This document shows, in pieces, positions 22,201 through 35,579 of a stretch of 64,000 nt of DNA. This stretch comes from Luidia sarsii (taxonomy: Eukaryota; Echinodermata; Asteroidea; Paxillosida; Luidiidae), in assembly GCA_949987565.1 (NCBI GenBank), contig OX465121.1, forward strand, positions 5,625,590-5,689,589. Reading direction: 5' to 3'. Under the pieces are notes generated by a model, which saw only the letters and a program-made list of their open reading frames with translations, was not told where the DNA came from and did no database searches. Positions within the stretch are counted from its first letter, which is position 1. Every line of letters begins with the position of its first letter. The translations under genes and the position numbers were made by a program.

Positions 22201-24575
22201 CGAGAAAACCTATCGATCAGTTGTAATAAATCTGAAATCGAGCAAAGCATCATAAATATATGATCAAGCAAATAGAACTAACCTCTGTTAGCTAGGCAGC
22301 TTGTCTGTGCAGAGACCAGTACACAACAGTCAGTCGGCAAAGTGTACCTGGTAAGAAAAATACACTTTGCAAGTTAATATCTCCTTCATCATAATCTTGG
22401 CGAAGCTGAAATTTGGTCTGCTAACAGGCCTTGAGAATACCTATCGATCAGTATTTATAAATCTGAAATCGAGCAAAGCATCATGAATATGTGATCAAGC
22501 AAAGAGAACTAACCTCTGTCAGCTAGGCAGCTTGTGTGGGCACAGACCAGTACACAACAGTCAGTCGGCAGAGTGTACCTGGTAAGAAAAATACACTTTG
22601 CAAGTTAATATCTCCTTCATTATAATCTTGACGAAACTGAAACTTGGTCTGCTAACAGGGCTCGAGAAAACCTATCGATCAGTTGTAATAAATCTGAAAT
22701 CGAGCAAAGCATCATAAATATATGATCAAGCAAATAGAACTAACCTCTGATAGCAAGGCAGCTTGTCTGTGCAGAGACCAGTACACAACAGTCAGTCGGC
22801 AGAGTGTACCTGGTAAGAAAAATACACTTTGCAAGATAATATCTCCTTCATCATAATCTTGGCGAAGCTGAAATTTAGTCTGCTAACAGGCCTTGAGAAT
22901 ACCTATCGATCAGTATTAATAAATCTGACATCGAGCAAAGCATCATGAATATGTGATCAAGCAAAGACAACTAACCTCTGTCAGCTAGGCAGCTTGTGTG
23001 GGCACAGACCAGTACACAACAGTCAGTCGGCAGAGTGTACCTGGTAAGAAAAATACACTTTGCAAGTTAATATCTCCTTCATTATAATCTTGACGAAGCT
23101 GAAAGTTGGTCTGCTAACAGGCCTTGAGAAAACCTATCGATCAGTATTAATAAATCTGAAATCGAGCAAAGCATCATGAATATATGATCAAGCAAAGAGA
23201 ACTAACCTCTGTCAGCTAGGCAGCTTGTATATGCACAGACCAGTACACAACAGTCAGTCGGCAGAGTTTACCTGGAAAGAAAAATATACTTTGCAAGTTC
23301 ATATCTCCTTTATTATAATCTTGACGAAGCTGAAAGTTGGTCTGCTAACAGGCCTTGAGAAAACCTATCGATCAGAATTAATAAATCTGAAATCAAGCAA
23401 AGCATCATGAATATATGATCAAGCAAAGAGAACTAACCTCTGTCAGCTAGGCAGCTTGTATATGCACAGACCAGTACACAACAGTCAGTCGGCAGAGTGT
23501 ACCTGGTGAGAAAAATACACTTTGCAAGTTAATATCTCCTTCATTATAATCTTGACGAAACTGAAATTTGGTCTGCTAACAGGCCTTGAGAAAACCTATC
23601 GATCAGTATCAATAAATCTGAAATCGAGCAAAGCATCATGAATATGTGATCAAGAAAAGAGAACTAACCTCTGTCAGCTAGGCAGCTTGTATATGCACAG
23701 ACCAGTACACAACAGTCAGTCGGCAGAGTGTACCTGGTGAGAAAAATACACTTTGCAAGTTAATAATCTCCTTCATTATAATCTTGACGAAACTGAAATT
23801 TGGTCTGCTAACAGGCCTTGAGAAAACCTATCGATCAGTATCAATAAATCTGAAATCGAGCAAAGCATCATGAATATGTGATCAAGCAAAGAGAACTAAC
23901 CTCTGTCAGCTAGGCAGCTTGTGTGGGCACAGACCAGTACACAACAGTCAGTCGGCAGAGTGTACCTGGTAAGAAAAATACACTTTGCAAGTTAATATCT
24001 CCTTCATTATAATCTTGACGAAGCTGAAAGTTAGTCTGCTAACAGGCCTTGAGAAAACCTATAGATCAGTTTTAATGAATCTGAAATCGAGCAAAGCATC
24101 ATGAATATATGATCAAGCAAAAAGAACTAACCTCTGTCAGCTAGGCAGCTTGTATGCACACAGACCAGTACACAACAGTCAGTCGGCAGAGTTTACCTGG
24201 AAAGAAAAATAAACATTGCAAGTTCTTATCTCCTTCATTATATTCTTGACGAAGCTGAAATTTGGTCTGCTAACAGGCCTTGAGAAAACCTATCGATCAG
24301 TATTAATAAATCTGAAATCGAGCAAAGCATCATGAATATATGATCAAGCAAAGAGAACTAACCTCTGTCAGCTAGGCAGCTTGTATGTGCACAGTCCAGT
24401 ACACAACAGTCAGTCGGCAGAGTTTACCTGGAAAGAAAAAAAAACTTTGCAAGTTCACATCTCCTTCATTATAATCTTGACGAAGCTGAAACTTGGTCTG
24501 CTAACAGGGCTCGAGAAAACCTATCGATCAGTTGTAATAAATCTGAAATCAAGCAAAGCATCATAAATATATGAT
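16256..24575. repeat. Long block, copy 2 (about 36 monomers)
   Basis: This is the second copy of the block at 7,015-16,255. Marker positions are gataaagc at about 19,490, caacactcag at 21,631, tttatctgg at about 21,883 and the extra A near 23,763. It is four monomers shorter than copy 1, as expected if unequal exchange trimmed whole monomers after duplication. At its end aaatcaagc near 24,548 matches copy 1 near 16,232, showing that the copied unit ends close to 16,255 and 24,575. Confidence 0.84.
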
Positions 24576-26470
24576 CAAGCAAATAGAACTAACCTCTGTT
24601 AGCTAGGCGGCTTGTCTGTGCAGAGACCAGTACACAACAGTCAGTCGGCAGAGTGTACCTGGTAAGAAAAATACACTTTGCAAGTTAATATCTCCTTCAT
24701 CATAATCTTGGCGAAGCTGAAATTTGGTCTGCTAACAGGCCTTGAGAATACCTATCGATCAGTATTAATAAATCTGAAATCGAGCAAAGCATCATGAATA
24801 TGTGATCAAGCAAAGAGAACTAACCTCTGTCAGCTAGGCAGCTTGTGTGGGCACAGACCAGTACACAACAGTCAGTCGGCAGAGTGTACCTGGTAAGAAA
24901 AATACACTTTGCAAGTTAATATCTCCTTCATTATAATCTTGACGAAACTGAAACTTGGTCTGCTAACAGGGCTCGAGAAAACCTATCGATCAGTTGTAAT
25001 AAATCTGAAATCGAGCAAAGCATCATAAATATATGATCAAGCAAATAGAACTAACCTCTGATAGCTAGGCAGCTTGTCTGTGCAGAGACCAGTACACAAC
25101 AGTCAGTCGGCAGAGTGTACCTGGTAAGAAAAATACACTTTGCAAGATAATATCTCCTTCATCATAATCTTGGCGAAGCTGAAATTTAGTCTGCTAACAG
25201 GCCTTGAGAATACCTATCGATCAGTATTAATAAATCTGAAATCCAGCAAAGCATCATGAATATGTGATCAAGCAAAGACAACTAACCTCTGTCAGCTAGG
25301 CAGCTTGTGTGGGCACAGACCAGTACACAACAGTCAGTCGGCAGAGTGTACCTGGTAAGAAAAATACACTTTGCAAGTTAATATCTCCTTCATTATAATC
25401 TTGACGAAGCTGAAAGTTGGTCTGCTAACAGGCCTTGAGAAAACCTATCGATCAGTATTAATAAATCTGAAATCGAGCAAAGCATCATGAATATATGATC
25501 AAGCAAAGAGAACTAACCTCTGTCAGCTAGGCAGCTTGTATATGCACAGACCAGTACACAACAGTCAGTCGGCAGAGTTTACCTGGAAAGAAAAATATAC
25601 TTTGCAAGTTCATATCTCCTTTATTATAATCTTGACGAAGCTGAAAGTTGGTCTGCTAACAGGCCTTGAGAAAACCTATCGATCAGAATTAATAAATCTG
25701 AAATCGAGCAAAGCATCATGAATATATGATCAAGCAAAGAGAACTAACCTCTGTCAGCTAGGCAGCTTGTATATGCACAGACCAGTACACAACAGTCAGT
25801 CGGCAGAGTGTACCTGGTGAGAAAAATACACTTTGCAAGTTAATATCTCCTTCATTATAATCTTGACGAAACTGAAACTTGGTCTGCTAACAGGGCTCGA
25901 GAAAACCTATCGATCAGTTGTAATAAATCTGAAATCGAGCAAAGCATCATGAATATATGATCAAGCAAAGAGAACTAACCTCTGTCAGCTAGGCAGCTTG
26001 TATATGCACAGACCAGTACACAACAGTCAGTCGGCAGAGTGTACCTGGTGAGAAAAATACACTTTGCAAGTTAATATCTCCTTCATTATAATCTTGACGA
26101 AACTGAAATTTGGTCTGCTAACAGGCCTTGAGAAAACCTATCGATCAGTATCAATAAATCTGAAATCGAGCAAAGCATCATGAATATGTGATCAAGCAAA
26201 GAGAACTATCCTCTGTCAGCTAGGCAGCTTGTGTGGGCACAGACCAGTACACAACAGTCAGTCGGCAGAGTGTACCTGGTAAGAAAAATACACTTTGCAA
26301 GTTAATATCTCCTTCATTATAATCTTGAAGAAGCTGAAAGTTAGTCTGCTAACAGGCCTTGAGAAAACCTATAGATCAGTTTTAATGAATCTGAAATCGA
26401 GCAAAGCATCATGAATATATGATCAAGCAAAAAGAACTAACCTCTGTCAGCTAGGCAGCTTGTATGCACA
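24576..26470. repeat. Further partial copy of the long block
   Basis: Monomer order here follows 17,645-19,540 at +6,931 (30 x 231 + 1; the extra base is the one-base insertion at 23,763). Class A2 at 24,381 is followed by A3, A4, A3-like, gtgggcacag, A1 and the tggtgag types, as in the upstream copies. Private changes include aggcggc near 24,607, atccagc near 25,243, actatcc near 26,205 and gaagaag near 26,329. The start of this stretch also recurs at about 30,156-31,305 (+5,775, 25 units), sharing atccagc. Confidence 0.78.
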
Positions 26471-28549
26471 CAGACCAGTACACAACAGTCAGTCGGCAGA
26501 GTTTACCTGGAAAGAAAAATAAACATTGCAAGTTCTTATCTCCTTCATTATATTCTTGACGAAGCTGAAATTTGGTCTGCTAACAGGCCTTGAGAAAACC
26601 TATCGATCAGTATTAATAAATCTGAAATCTAGCAAAGCATCATGAATATATGATCAAGCAAAGAGAACTAACCTCTCTCAGCTGGGCAGCTTGTATGTGC
26701 ACAGACCAGTACACAACAGTCAGTCGGGAGAGTTTACCTGGAAAGAAAAATATACTTTGCAAGTTCATATCTCCTTCATTATAATCTTGACGAAGCTGAA
26801 AGTTAGTCTGCTAACAGGCCTTGAGAAAACCCATAGATCAGTATTAATAAATCTGAAATCGAGCAAAGCATCATGAATATATGATCAAGCAAAGAGAACT
26901 AACCTCTGTCAGCTAGGCAGCTTGTATATGCACAGACCAGTACACAACAGTCAGTCGGCAGAGTTTACCTGGAAAGAAAAATATACTTTGCAAGTTCATA
27001 TCTCCTTTATTATAATCTTGACGAAGCTGAAAGTTGGTCTGCTAACAGGCCTTGAGAAAACCTATCGATCAGAATTAATAAATCTGAAATCGAGCAAAGC
27101 ATCATGAATATATGATCAAGCAAAGAGAACTAACCTCTGTCAGCTAGGCAGCTTGTATATGCACAGACCAGTACACAACAGTCAGTCGGCAGAGTGTACC
27201 TGGTGAGAAAAATACACTTTGCAAGTTAATATCTCCTTCATTATAATCTTGACGAAACTGAAACTTGGTCTGCTAACAGGGCTCGAGAAAACCTATCGAT
27301 CAGTTGTAATAAATCTGAAATCGAGCAAAGCATCATGAATATATGATCAAGCAAAGAGAACTAACCTCTGTCAGCTAGGCAGCTTGTATATGCACAGACC
27401 AGTACACAACAGTCAGTCGGCAGAGTGTACCTGGTGAGAAAAATACACTTTGCAAGTTAATATCTCCTTCATTATAATCTTGACGAAACTGAAATTTGGT
27501 CTGCTAACAGGCCTTGAGAAAACCTATCGATCAGTATCAATAAATCTGAAATCGAGCAAAGCATCATGAATATGTGATCAAGCAAAGAGAACTAACCTCT
27601 GTCAGCTAGGCAGCTTGTGTGGGCACAGACCAGTACACAACAGTCAGTCGGCAGAGTGTACCTGGTAAGAAAAATACACTTTGCAAGTTAATATCTCCTT
27701 CATTATAATCTTGACGAAGCTGAAAGTTAGTCTGCTAACAGGCCTTGAGAAAACCTATAGATCAGTTTTAATGAATCTGAAATCGAGCAAAGCATCATGA
27801 ATATATGATCAAGCAAAAAGAACTAACCTCTGTCAGCTAGGCAGCTTGTATGGACACAGACCAGTACACAACAGTCAGTCGGCAGAGTTTACCTGGAAAG
27901 AAAAATAAACATTGCAAGTTCTTATCTCCTTCATTATATTCTTGACGAAGCTGAAATTTGGTCTGCTAACAGGCCTTGAGAAAACCTATCGATCAGTATT
28001 AATAAATCTGAAATCGAGCAAAGCATCATGAATATATGATCAAGCAAAGAGAACTAACCTCTGTCAGCTAGGCAGCTTGTATGTGCACAGTCCAGTACAC
28101 AACAGTCAGTCGGCAGAGTTTACCTGGAAAGAAAAAAAAACTTTGCAAGTTCACATCTCCTTCATTATAATCTTGACGAAGCTGAAACTTGGTCTGCTAA
28201 CAGGGCTCGAGAAAACCTATCGATCAGTTGTAATAAATCTGAAATCGAGCAAAGCATCATAAATATATGATCAAGCAAAGAGAACTAACCTCTGTTAGCT
28301 AGGCAGCTTGTCTGTGCAGAGACCAGTACACAACAGTCAGTCGGCAGAGTGTACCTGGTAAGAAAAATACACTTTGCAAGTTAATATCTCCTTCATCATA
28401 ATCTTGGCGAAGCTGAAATTTGGTCTGCTAACAGGCCTTGAGAATACCTATCGATCAGTATTAATAAATCTGAAATCGAGCAAAGCATCATGAATATGTG
28501 ATCAAGCAAAGAGAACTAACCTCTGTTAGCTAGGCAGCTTGTGTGGGCA
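26471..28549. repeat. 9-monomer tandem duplication, copy 1
   Basis: This 2,079-bp block (9 x 231) is repeated immediately downstream. Markers are cagctgggcagc at about 26,680 and 28,759, aaacccatag at about 26,827 and 28,906, and tatggacacag at about 27,849 and 29,928. The monomers just left of 26,471 and 28,550 differ (tatgcacac against gtgggcac), which places the edge in the cagaccag element. Confidence 0.88.
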
Positions 28550-30628
28550 CAGACCAGTACACAACAGTCAGTCGGCAGAGTTTACCTGGAAAGAAAAATA
28601 AACATTGCAAGTTCTTATCTCCTTCATTATATTCTTGACGAAGCTGAAATTTGGTCTGCTAACAGGCCTTGAGAAAACCTATCGATCAGTATTAATAAAT
28701 CTGAAATCTAGCAAAGCATCATGAATATATGATCAAGCAAAGAGAACTAACCTCTCTCAGCTGGGCAGCTTGTATGTGCACAGACCAGTACACAACAGTC
28801 AGTCGGGAGAGTTTACCTGGAAAGAAAAATATACTTTGCAAGTTCATATCTCCTTCATTATAATCTTGACGAAGCTGAAAGTTAGTCTGCTAACAGGCCT
28901 TGAGAAAACCCATAGATCAGTATTAATAAATCTGAAATCGAGCAAAGCATCATGAATATATGATCAAGCAAAGAGAACTAACCTCTGTCAGCTAGGCAGC
29001 TTGTATATGCACAGACCAGTACACAACAGTCAGTCGGCAGAGTTTACCTGGAAAGAAAAATATACTTTGCAAGTTCATATCTCCTTTATTATAATCTTGA
29101 CGAAGCTGAAAGTTGGTCTGCTAACAGGCCTTGAGAAAACCTATCGATCAGAATTAATAAATCTGAAATCGAGCAAAGCATCATGAATATATGATCAAGC
29201 AAAGAGAACTAACCTCTGTCAGCTAGGCAGCTTGTATATGCACAGACCAGTACACAACAGTCAGTCGGCAGAGTGTACCTGGTGAGAAAAATACACTTTG
29301 CAAGTTAATATCTCCTTCATTATAATCTTGACGAAACTGAAACTTGGTCTGCTAACAGGGCTCGAGAAAACCTATCGATCAGTTGTAATAAATCTGAAAT
29401 CGAGCAAAGCATCATGAATATATGATCAAGCAAAGAGAACTAACCTCTGTCAGCTAGGCAGCTTGTATATGCACAGACCAGTACACAACAGTCAGTCGGC
29501 AGAGTGTACCTGGTGAGAAAAATACACTTTGCAAGTTAATATCTCCTTCATTATAATCTTGACGAAACTGAAATTTGGTCTGCTAACAGGCCTTGAGAAA
29601 ACCTATCGATCAGTATCAATAAATCTGAAATCGAGCAAAGCATCATGAATATGTGATCAAGCAAAGAGAACTAACCTCTGTCAGCTAGGCAGCTTGTGTG
29701 GGCACAGACCAGTACACAACAGTCAGTCGGCAGAGTGTACCTGGTAAGAAAAATACACTTTGCAAGTTAATATCTCCTTCATTATAATCTTGACGAAGCT
29801 GAAAGTTAGTCTGCTAACAGGCCTTGAGAAAACCTATAGATCAGTTTTAATGAATCTGAAATCGAGCAAAGCATCATGAATATATGATCAAGCAAAAAGA
29901 ACTAACCTCTGTCAGCTAGGCAGCTTGTATGGACACAGACCAGTACACAACAGTCAGTCGGCAGAGTTTACCTGGAAAGAAAAATAAACATTGCAAGTTC
30001 TTATCTCCTTCATTATATTCTTGACGAAGCTGAAATTTGGTCTGCTAACAGGCCTTGAGAAAACCTATCGATCAGTATTAATAAATCTGAAATCGAGCAA
30101 AGCATCATGAATATATGATCAAGCAAAGAGAACTAACCTCTGTCAGCTAGGCAGCTTGTATGTGCACAGTCCAGTACACAACAGTCAGTCGGCAGAGTTT
30201 ACCTGGAAAGAAAAAAAAACTTTGCAAGTTCACATCTCCTTCATTATAATCTTGACGAAGCTGAAACTTGGTCTGCTAACAGGGCTCGAGAAAACCTATC
30301 GATCAGTTGTAATAAATCTGAAATCGAGCAAAGCATCATAAATATATGATCAAGCAAAGAGAACTAACCTCTGTTAGCTAGGCAGCTTGTCTGTGCAGAG
30401 ACCAGTACACAACAGTCAGTCGGCAGAGTGTACCTGGTAAGAAAAATACACTTTGCAAGTTAATATCTCCTTCATCATAATCTTGGCGAAGCTGAAATTT
30501 GGTCTGCTAACAGGCCTTGAGAATACCTATCGATCAGTATTAATAAATCTGAAATCGAGCAAAGCATCATGAATATGTGATCAAGCAAAGAGAACTAACC
30601 TCTGTTAGCTAGGCAGCTTGTGTGGGCA
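28550..30628. repeat. 9-monomer tandem duplication, copy 2
   Basis: This is the second copy of the 2,079-bp block, indistinguishable by eye from copy 1 at the sampled diagnostic sites. It ends near 30,629-30,660, where gtgtacctggtaag replaces tttacctggaaag. The following monomers (to about 31,305) continue the order of 24,860-25,530, with private changes cttcaatataatc near 30,701 and tatctacttc near 30,926. Confidence 0.87.
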
Positions 30629-32345
30629 CAGACCAGTACACAACAGTCAGTCGGCAGAGTGTACCTGGTAAGAAAAATACACATTGCAAGTTAATATCTC
30701 CTTCAATATAATCTTGACGAAACTGAAACTTGGTCTGCTAACAGGGCTCGAGAAAACCTATCGATCAGTTGTAATAAATCTGAAATCGAGCAAAGCATCA
30801 TAAATATATGATCAAGCAAAGAGAACTAACCTCTGATAGCTAGGCAGCTTGTCTGTGCAGAGACCAGTACACAACAGTCAGTCGGCAGAGTGTACCTGGT
30901 AAGAAAAATACACTTTGCAAGATAATATCTACTTCATCATAATCTTGGCGAAGCTGAAATTTAGTCTGCTAACAGGCCTTGAGAATACCTATCGATCAGT
31001 ATTAATAAATCTGAAATCCAGCAAAGCATCATGAATATGTGATCAAGCAAAGACAACTAACCTCTGTCAGCTAGGCAGCTTGTGTGGGCACAGACCAGTA
31101 CACAACAGTCAGTCGGCAGAGTGTACCTGGTAAGAAAAATACACTTTGCAAGTTAATATCTCCTTCATTATAATCTTGACGAAGCTGAAAGTTGGTCTGC
31201 TAACAGGCCTTGAGAAAACCTATCGATCAGTATTAATAAATCTGAAATCGAGCAAAGCATCATGAATATATGATCAAGCAAAGAGAACTAACCTCTGTCA
31301 GCTAGGCAGCTTGTATGCACACAGACCAGTACACAACAGTCAGTCGGCAGAGTTTACCTGGAAAGAAAAATAAACATTGCAAGTTCTTATCTCCTTCATT
31401 ATATTCTTGACGAAGCTGAAATTTGGTCTGCTAACAGGCCTTGAGAAAACCTATCGATCAGTATTAATAAATCTGAAATCGAGCAAAGCATCATGAATAT
31501 ATGATCAAGCAAAGAGAACTAACCTCTGTCAGCTAGGCAGCTTGTATGTGCACAGTCCAGTACACAACAGTCAGTCGGCAGAGTTTACCTGGAAAGAAAA
31601 AAAAACTTTGCAAGTTCACATCTCCTTCATTATAATCTTGACGAAGCTGAAACTTGGTCTGCTAACAGGGGTCGAGAAAACCTATCGATCAGTTGTAATA
31701 AATCTGAAATCGAGCAAAGCATCATAAATATATGATCAAGCAAATAGAACTAACCTCTGTTAGCTAGGCAGCTTGTCTGTGCAGAGACCAGTACACAACA
31801 GTCAGTCGGCAGAGTGTACCTGGTGAGAAAAATACACTTTGCAAGTTAATATCTCCTTCATTATAATCTTGACGAAACTGAAATTTGGTCTGCTAACAGG
31901 CCTTGAGAAAACCTATCGATCAGTATCAATAAATCTGAAATCGAGCAAAGCATCATGAATATATGATCAAGCAAAGAGAACTAACCTCTCTCAGCTAGGC
32001 AACTTGTATGTGCACAGACCAGTACACAACAGTCAGTCGGGAGAGTTTACCTGGAAAGAAAAATATACTTTGCAAGTTCATATCTCCTTCATTATAATCT
32101 TGACGAAGCTGAAAGTTAGTCTGCTAACAGGCCTTGAGAAAACCTATTAATAAATCTGAAATCGAGCAAAGCATCATGAATATGTGATCAAGCAAAGAGA
32201 ACTAACCTCTGTCAGCTAGGCAGCTTGTGTGGGCACAGACCAGTACACAACAGTCAGTCGGCAGAGTGTACCTGGTAAGAAAAATACACTTTGCAAGTTA
32301 ATATCTCCTTCATTATAAGTTGGACGAAGCTGAAAATTGGTCTAC
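30629..32345. repeat. Shuffled A-type monomers
   Basis: These are A-type monomers that do not follow one neighbouring block throughout. The first part continues the order of 24,860-25,530. A three-monomer duplication links 31,900-32,130 with 32,580-32,820: both contain the rare ctaggcaacttg element, at about 31,997 and 32,680. Their spacing is 683 bp, or three monomers minus a 10-bp deletion. The monomer near 32,315-32,350 is unusually divergent (ataagttggacg, gaaaattgg, tctactaac). Confidence 0.75.
32140..32155. other. 10-bp deletion within a monomer
   Basis: The sequence reads aacctattaataaatc, lacking the ten bases that normally separate cctat from taataaatc. The deletion is bounded by a tat microhomology, consistent with slippage or end joining. 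It removes the ClaI/gatcag element of this monomer and shifts the array phase by -10 to the right. Confidence 0.88.
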
Positions 32346-34300
32346 TAACAGGCCTTGAGAAAACCTATCGATCAGAATTAATAAATCTGAAATCGAGCAA
32401 AGCATCATGAATATATGATCAAGCAAAGAGAACTAACCTCTGTCAGCTAGGCAGCTTGTATATGCACAGACCAGTACACAACAGTCAGTCGGCAGAGTGT
32501 ACCTGGTGAGAAAAATACACTTTGCAAGTTAATATCTCCTTCATTATAATCTTGACGAAACTGAAATTTGGTCTGCTAACAGGCCTTGAGAAAACCTATC
32601 GATCAGTATCAATAAATCTGAAATCGAGCAAAGCATCATGAATATATGATCAAGCAAAGAGAACTAACCTCTCTCAGCTAGGCAACTTGTATGTGCACAG
32701 ACCAGTACACAACAGTCAGTCGGGAGAGTTTACCTGGAAAGAAAAATATACTTTGCAAGTTCATATCTCCTTCATTATAATCTTGACGAAGCTGAAAGTT
32801 AGTCTGCTAACAGGCCTTGAGAAAACCTATAGATCAGTATTAATAAATCTGAAATCGAGCAAAGCATCATGAATATATGATCAAGCAAAAAGAACTAACC
32901 TCTGTCAGCTAGGCAGCTTGTATGCACACAGACCAGTACACAACAGTCAGTCGGCAGAGTTTACCTGGAAAGAAAAATAAACATTGCAAGTTCTTATCTC
33001 CTTCATTAAATTCTTGACGAAGCTGAAATTTGGTCTGCTAACAGGCCTTGAGAAAACCTATCGATCAGTATTAATAAATCTGAAATCGAGCAAAGCATCA
33101 TGAATATATGATCAAGCAAAGAGAACTAACCTCTGTCAGCTAGGCAGCTTGTATGTGCACAGTCCAGTACACAACAGTCAGTCGGCAGAGTTTACCTGGA
33201 ATGAAAAAAAAACTTTGCAAGTTCACATCTCCTTCATTATAATCTTGACGAAGCTGAAACTTGGTCTGCTAACAGGGCTCGAGAAAACCTATCGATCAGT
33301 TGTAATAAATCTGAAATCGAGCAAAGCATCATAAATATATGATCAAGCAAATAGAACTAACCTCTGTTAGCTAGGCAGCTTGTCTGTGCAGAGACCAGTA
33401 CACAACAGTCAATCGGCAGAGTGTACCTGGTAAGAAAAATACACTTTGCAAGTTAATATCTCCTTCATCATAATCTTGGCGAAGCTGAAATTTGGTCTGC
33501 TAACAGGCCTTGAGAATACCTATCGATCAGTATTAATAAATCTGAAATCGAGCAAAGCATCATGAATATGTGATCAAGCAAAGAGAACTAACCTCTGTCA
33601 GCTAGGCAGCTTGTGTGGGCACAGACCAGTACACAACAGTCAGTCGGCAGAGTGTACCTGGTGAGAAAAATACACTTTGCAAGTTAATATCTCCTTCATT
33701 ATAATCTTGACGAAACTGAAACTTGGTCTGCTAACAGGGCTCGAGAAAACCTATCGATCAGTTGTAATAAATCTGAAACCGAGCAAAGCATCATAAATAT
33801 ATGATCAAGCAAATAGAACTAACCTCTGATAGCTAGGCAGCTTGTCTGTGCAGAGACCAGTACACAACAGTCAGTCGGCAGAGTGTACCTGGTAAGAAAA
33901 ATACACTTTGCAAGTTAATATCTCCTTCATTATAATCTTGACGAAGCTGAAAGTTGGTCTGCTAACAGGCCTTGAGAAAACCTATCGATCAGTATTAATA
34001 AATCTGAAATCGAGCAAAGCATCATGAATACATGATCAAGCAAAGAGAACTAACCTCTGTCAGCTAGGCAGCTTGTATATGCACAGACCAGTACACAACA
34101 GTCAGTCGGCAGAGTTTACCTGGAAAGAAAAATAAACATTGCAAGTTCTTATCTCCTTCATTATATTTTTGACGAAGCTGAAATTTGGTCTGCTAACAGG
34201 CCTTGAGAAAACCTATCGATCAGTATTAATAAATCTGAAATCGAGCAAAGCATCATGAATATATGATCAAGCAAAGAGAACTAACCTCTGTCAGCTAGGC
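32346..34300. repeat. Duplicate block spaced 14 monomers, copy 1
   Basis: Monomer order here recurs at +3,234 (14 x 231), at 35,580-37,534. The rare aatacatgatc element (normally aatatatgatc) appears near 34,027 and 37,261, exactly 3,234 apart. Private changes in this copy include tggaatgaaa near 33,198, gtcaatcgg near 33,410 and gaaaccgagc near 33,776. Confidence 0.8.
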
Positions 34301-35579
34301 AGCTTGTATGTGCACAGTCCAGTACACAACAGTCAGTCGGCAGAGTGTACCTGGTAAGAAAAATACACTTTGCAAGATAATATCTCCTTCATCATAATCT
34401 TGGCGAAGCTGAAATTTAGTCTGCTAACAGGCCTTGAGAATACCTATCGATCAGTATTAATAAATCTGAAATCGAGCAAAGCATCATGAATATGTGATCA
34501 AGCAAAGACAACTAACCTCTGTCAGCTAGGCAGCTTGTGTGGGCACAGACCAGTACACAACAGTCAGTCGGCAGAGTGTACCTGGTAAGAAAAATACACT
34601 TTGCAAGTTAATATCTCCTTCATTATATTCTTGACGAAGCTGAAAGTTGGTCTGCTAACAGGCCTTGAGAAAACCTATCGATCAGTATTAATAAATCTGA
34701 AATCGAGCAAAGCATCATGAATATATGATCAAGCAAAGAGAACTAACCTCTGTCAGCTAGGCAGCTTGTATATGCACAGACCAGTACACAACAGTCAGTC
34801 GGCAGAGTTTACCTGGAAAGAAAAATATACTTTGCAAGTTCATATCTCCTTTATTATAATCTTGACGAAGCTGAAAGTTGGTCTGCTAACAGGCCTTGAG
34901 AAAACCTATCGATGAGAATTAATAAATCTGAAATCGAGCAAAGCATCATGAATATATGATCAAGCAAAGAGAACTAACCTCTGTCAGCTAGGCAGCTTGT
35001 ATATGCACAGACCAGTACACAACAGTCAGTCGGCAGAGTTTACCTGGTGAGAAAAATACACTTTGCAAGTTAATATCTCCTTCATTATAATCTTGACGAA
35101 ACTGAAACTTGGTCTGCTAACAGGGCTCGAGAAAACCTATCGATCAGTTGTAATAAATCTGAAATCGAGCAAAGCATCATGAATATATGATCAAGCAAAG
35201 AGAACTAACCTCTGTCAGCTAGGCAGCTTGTATATGCACAGACCAGTACACAACAGTCAGTCGGCAGAGTGTACCTGGTAAGAAAAATACACTTTGCAAG
35301 TTAATATCTCCTTCATTATAATCTTGACGAAGCTGAAAGTTAGTCTGCTAACAGGCCTTGAGAAAACCTATCGATCAGTATCAATAAATCTGAAATCGAG
35401 CAAAGCATCATGAATATATGATCAAGCAAAAAGAACTAACCTCTGTCAGCTAGGCAGCTTGTATGCACACAGACCAGTACACAACAGTCAGTCGGCAGAG
35501 TTTACCTGGAAAGAAAAATACACTTTGCAAGTTAATATCTCCTTCATTATAATTTTGACGAAGCTGAAAGTTGGTCTGC
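34301..35579. repeat. A-type monomers between the two 14-spaced copies
   Basis: About 5.5 monomers separate the two copies. The order resembles 25,080-26,200 and 18,150-19,200 (ctgtgcagag-like, gtgggcacag, A1, tggtgag types). The first monomer is a hybrid, with a class A2 left side (cacagtcc) joined to a class A3 right side. Private changes include gatgagaattaat near 34,911 and attataattttgacg near 35,546. Nothing other than monomers is present. Confidence 0.75.
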
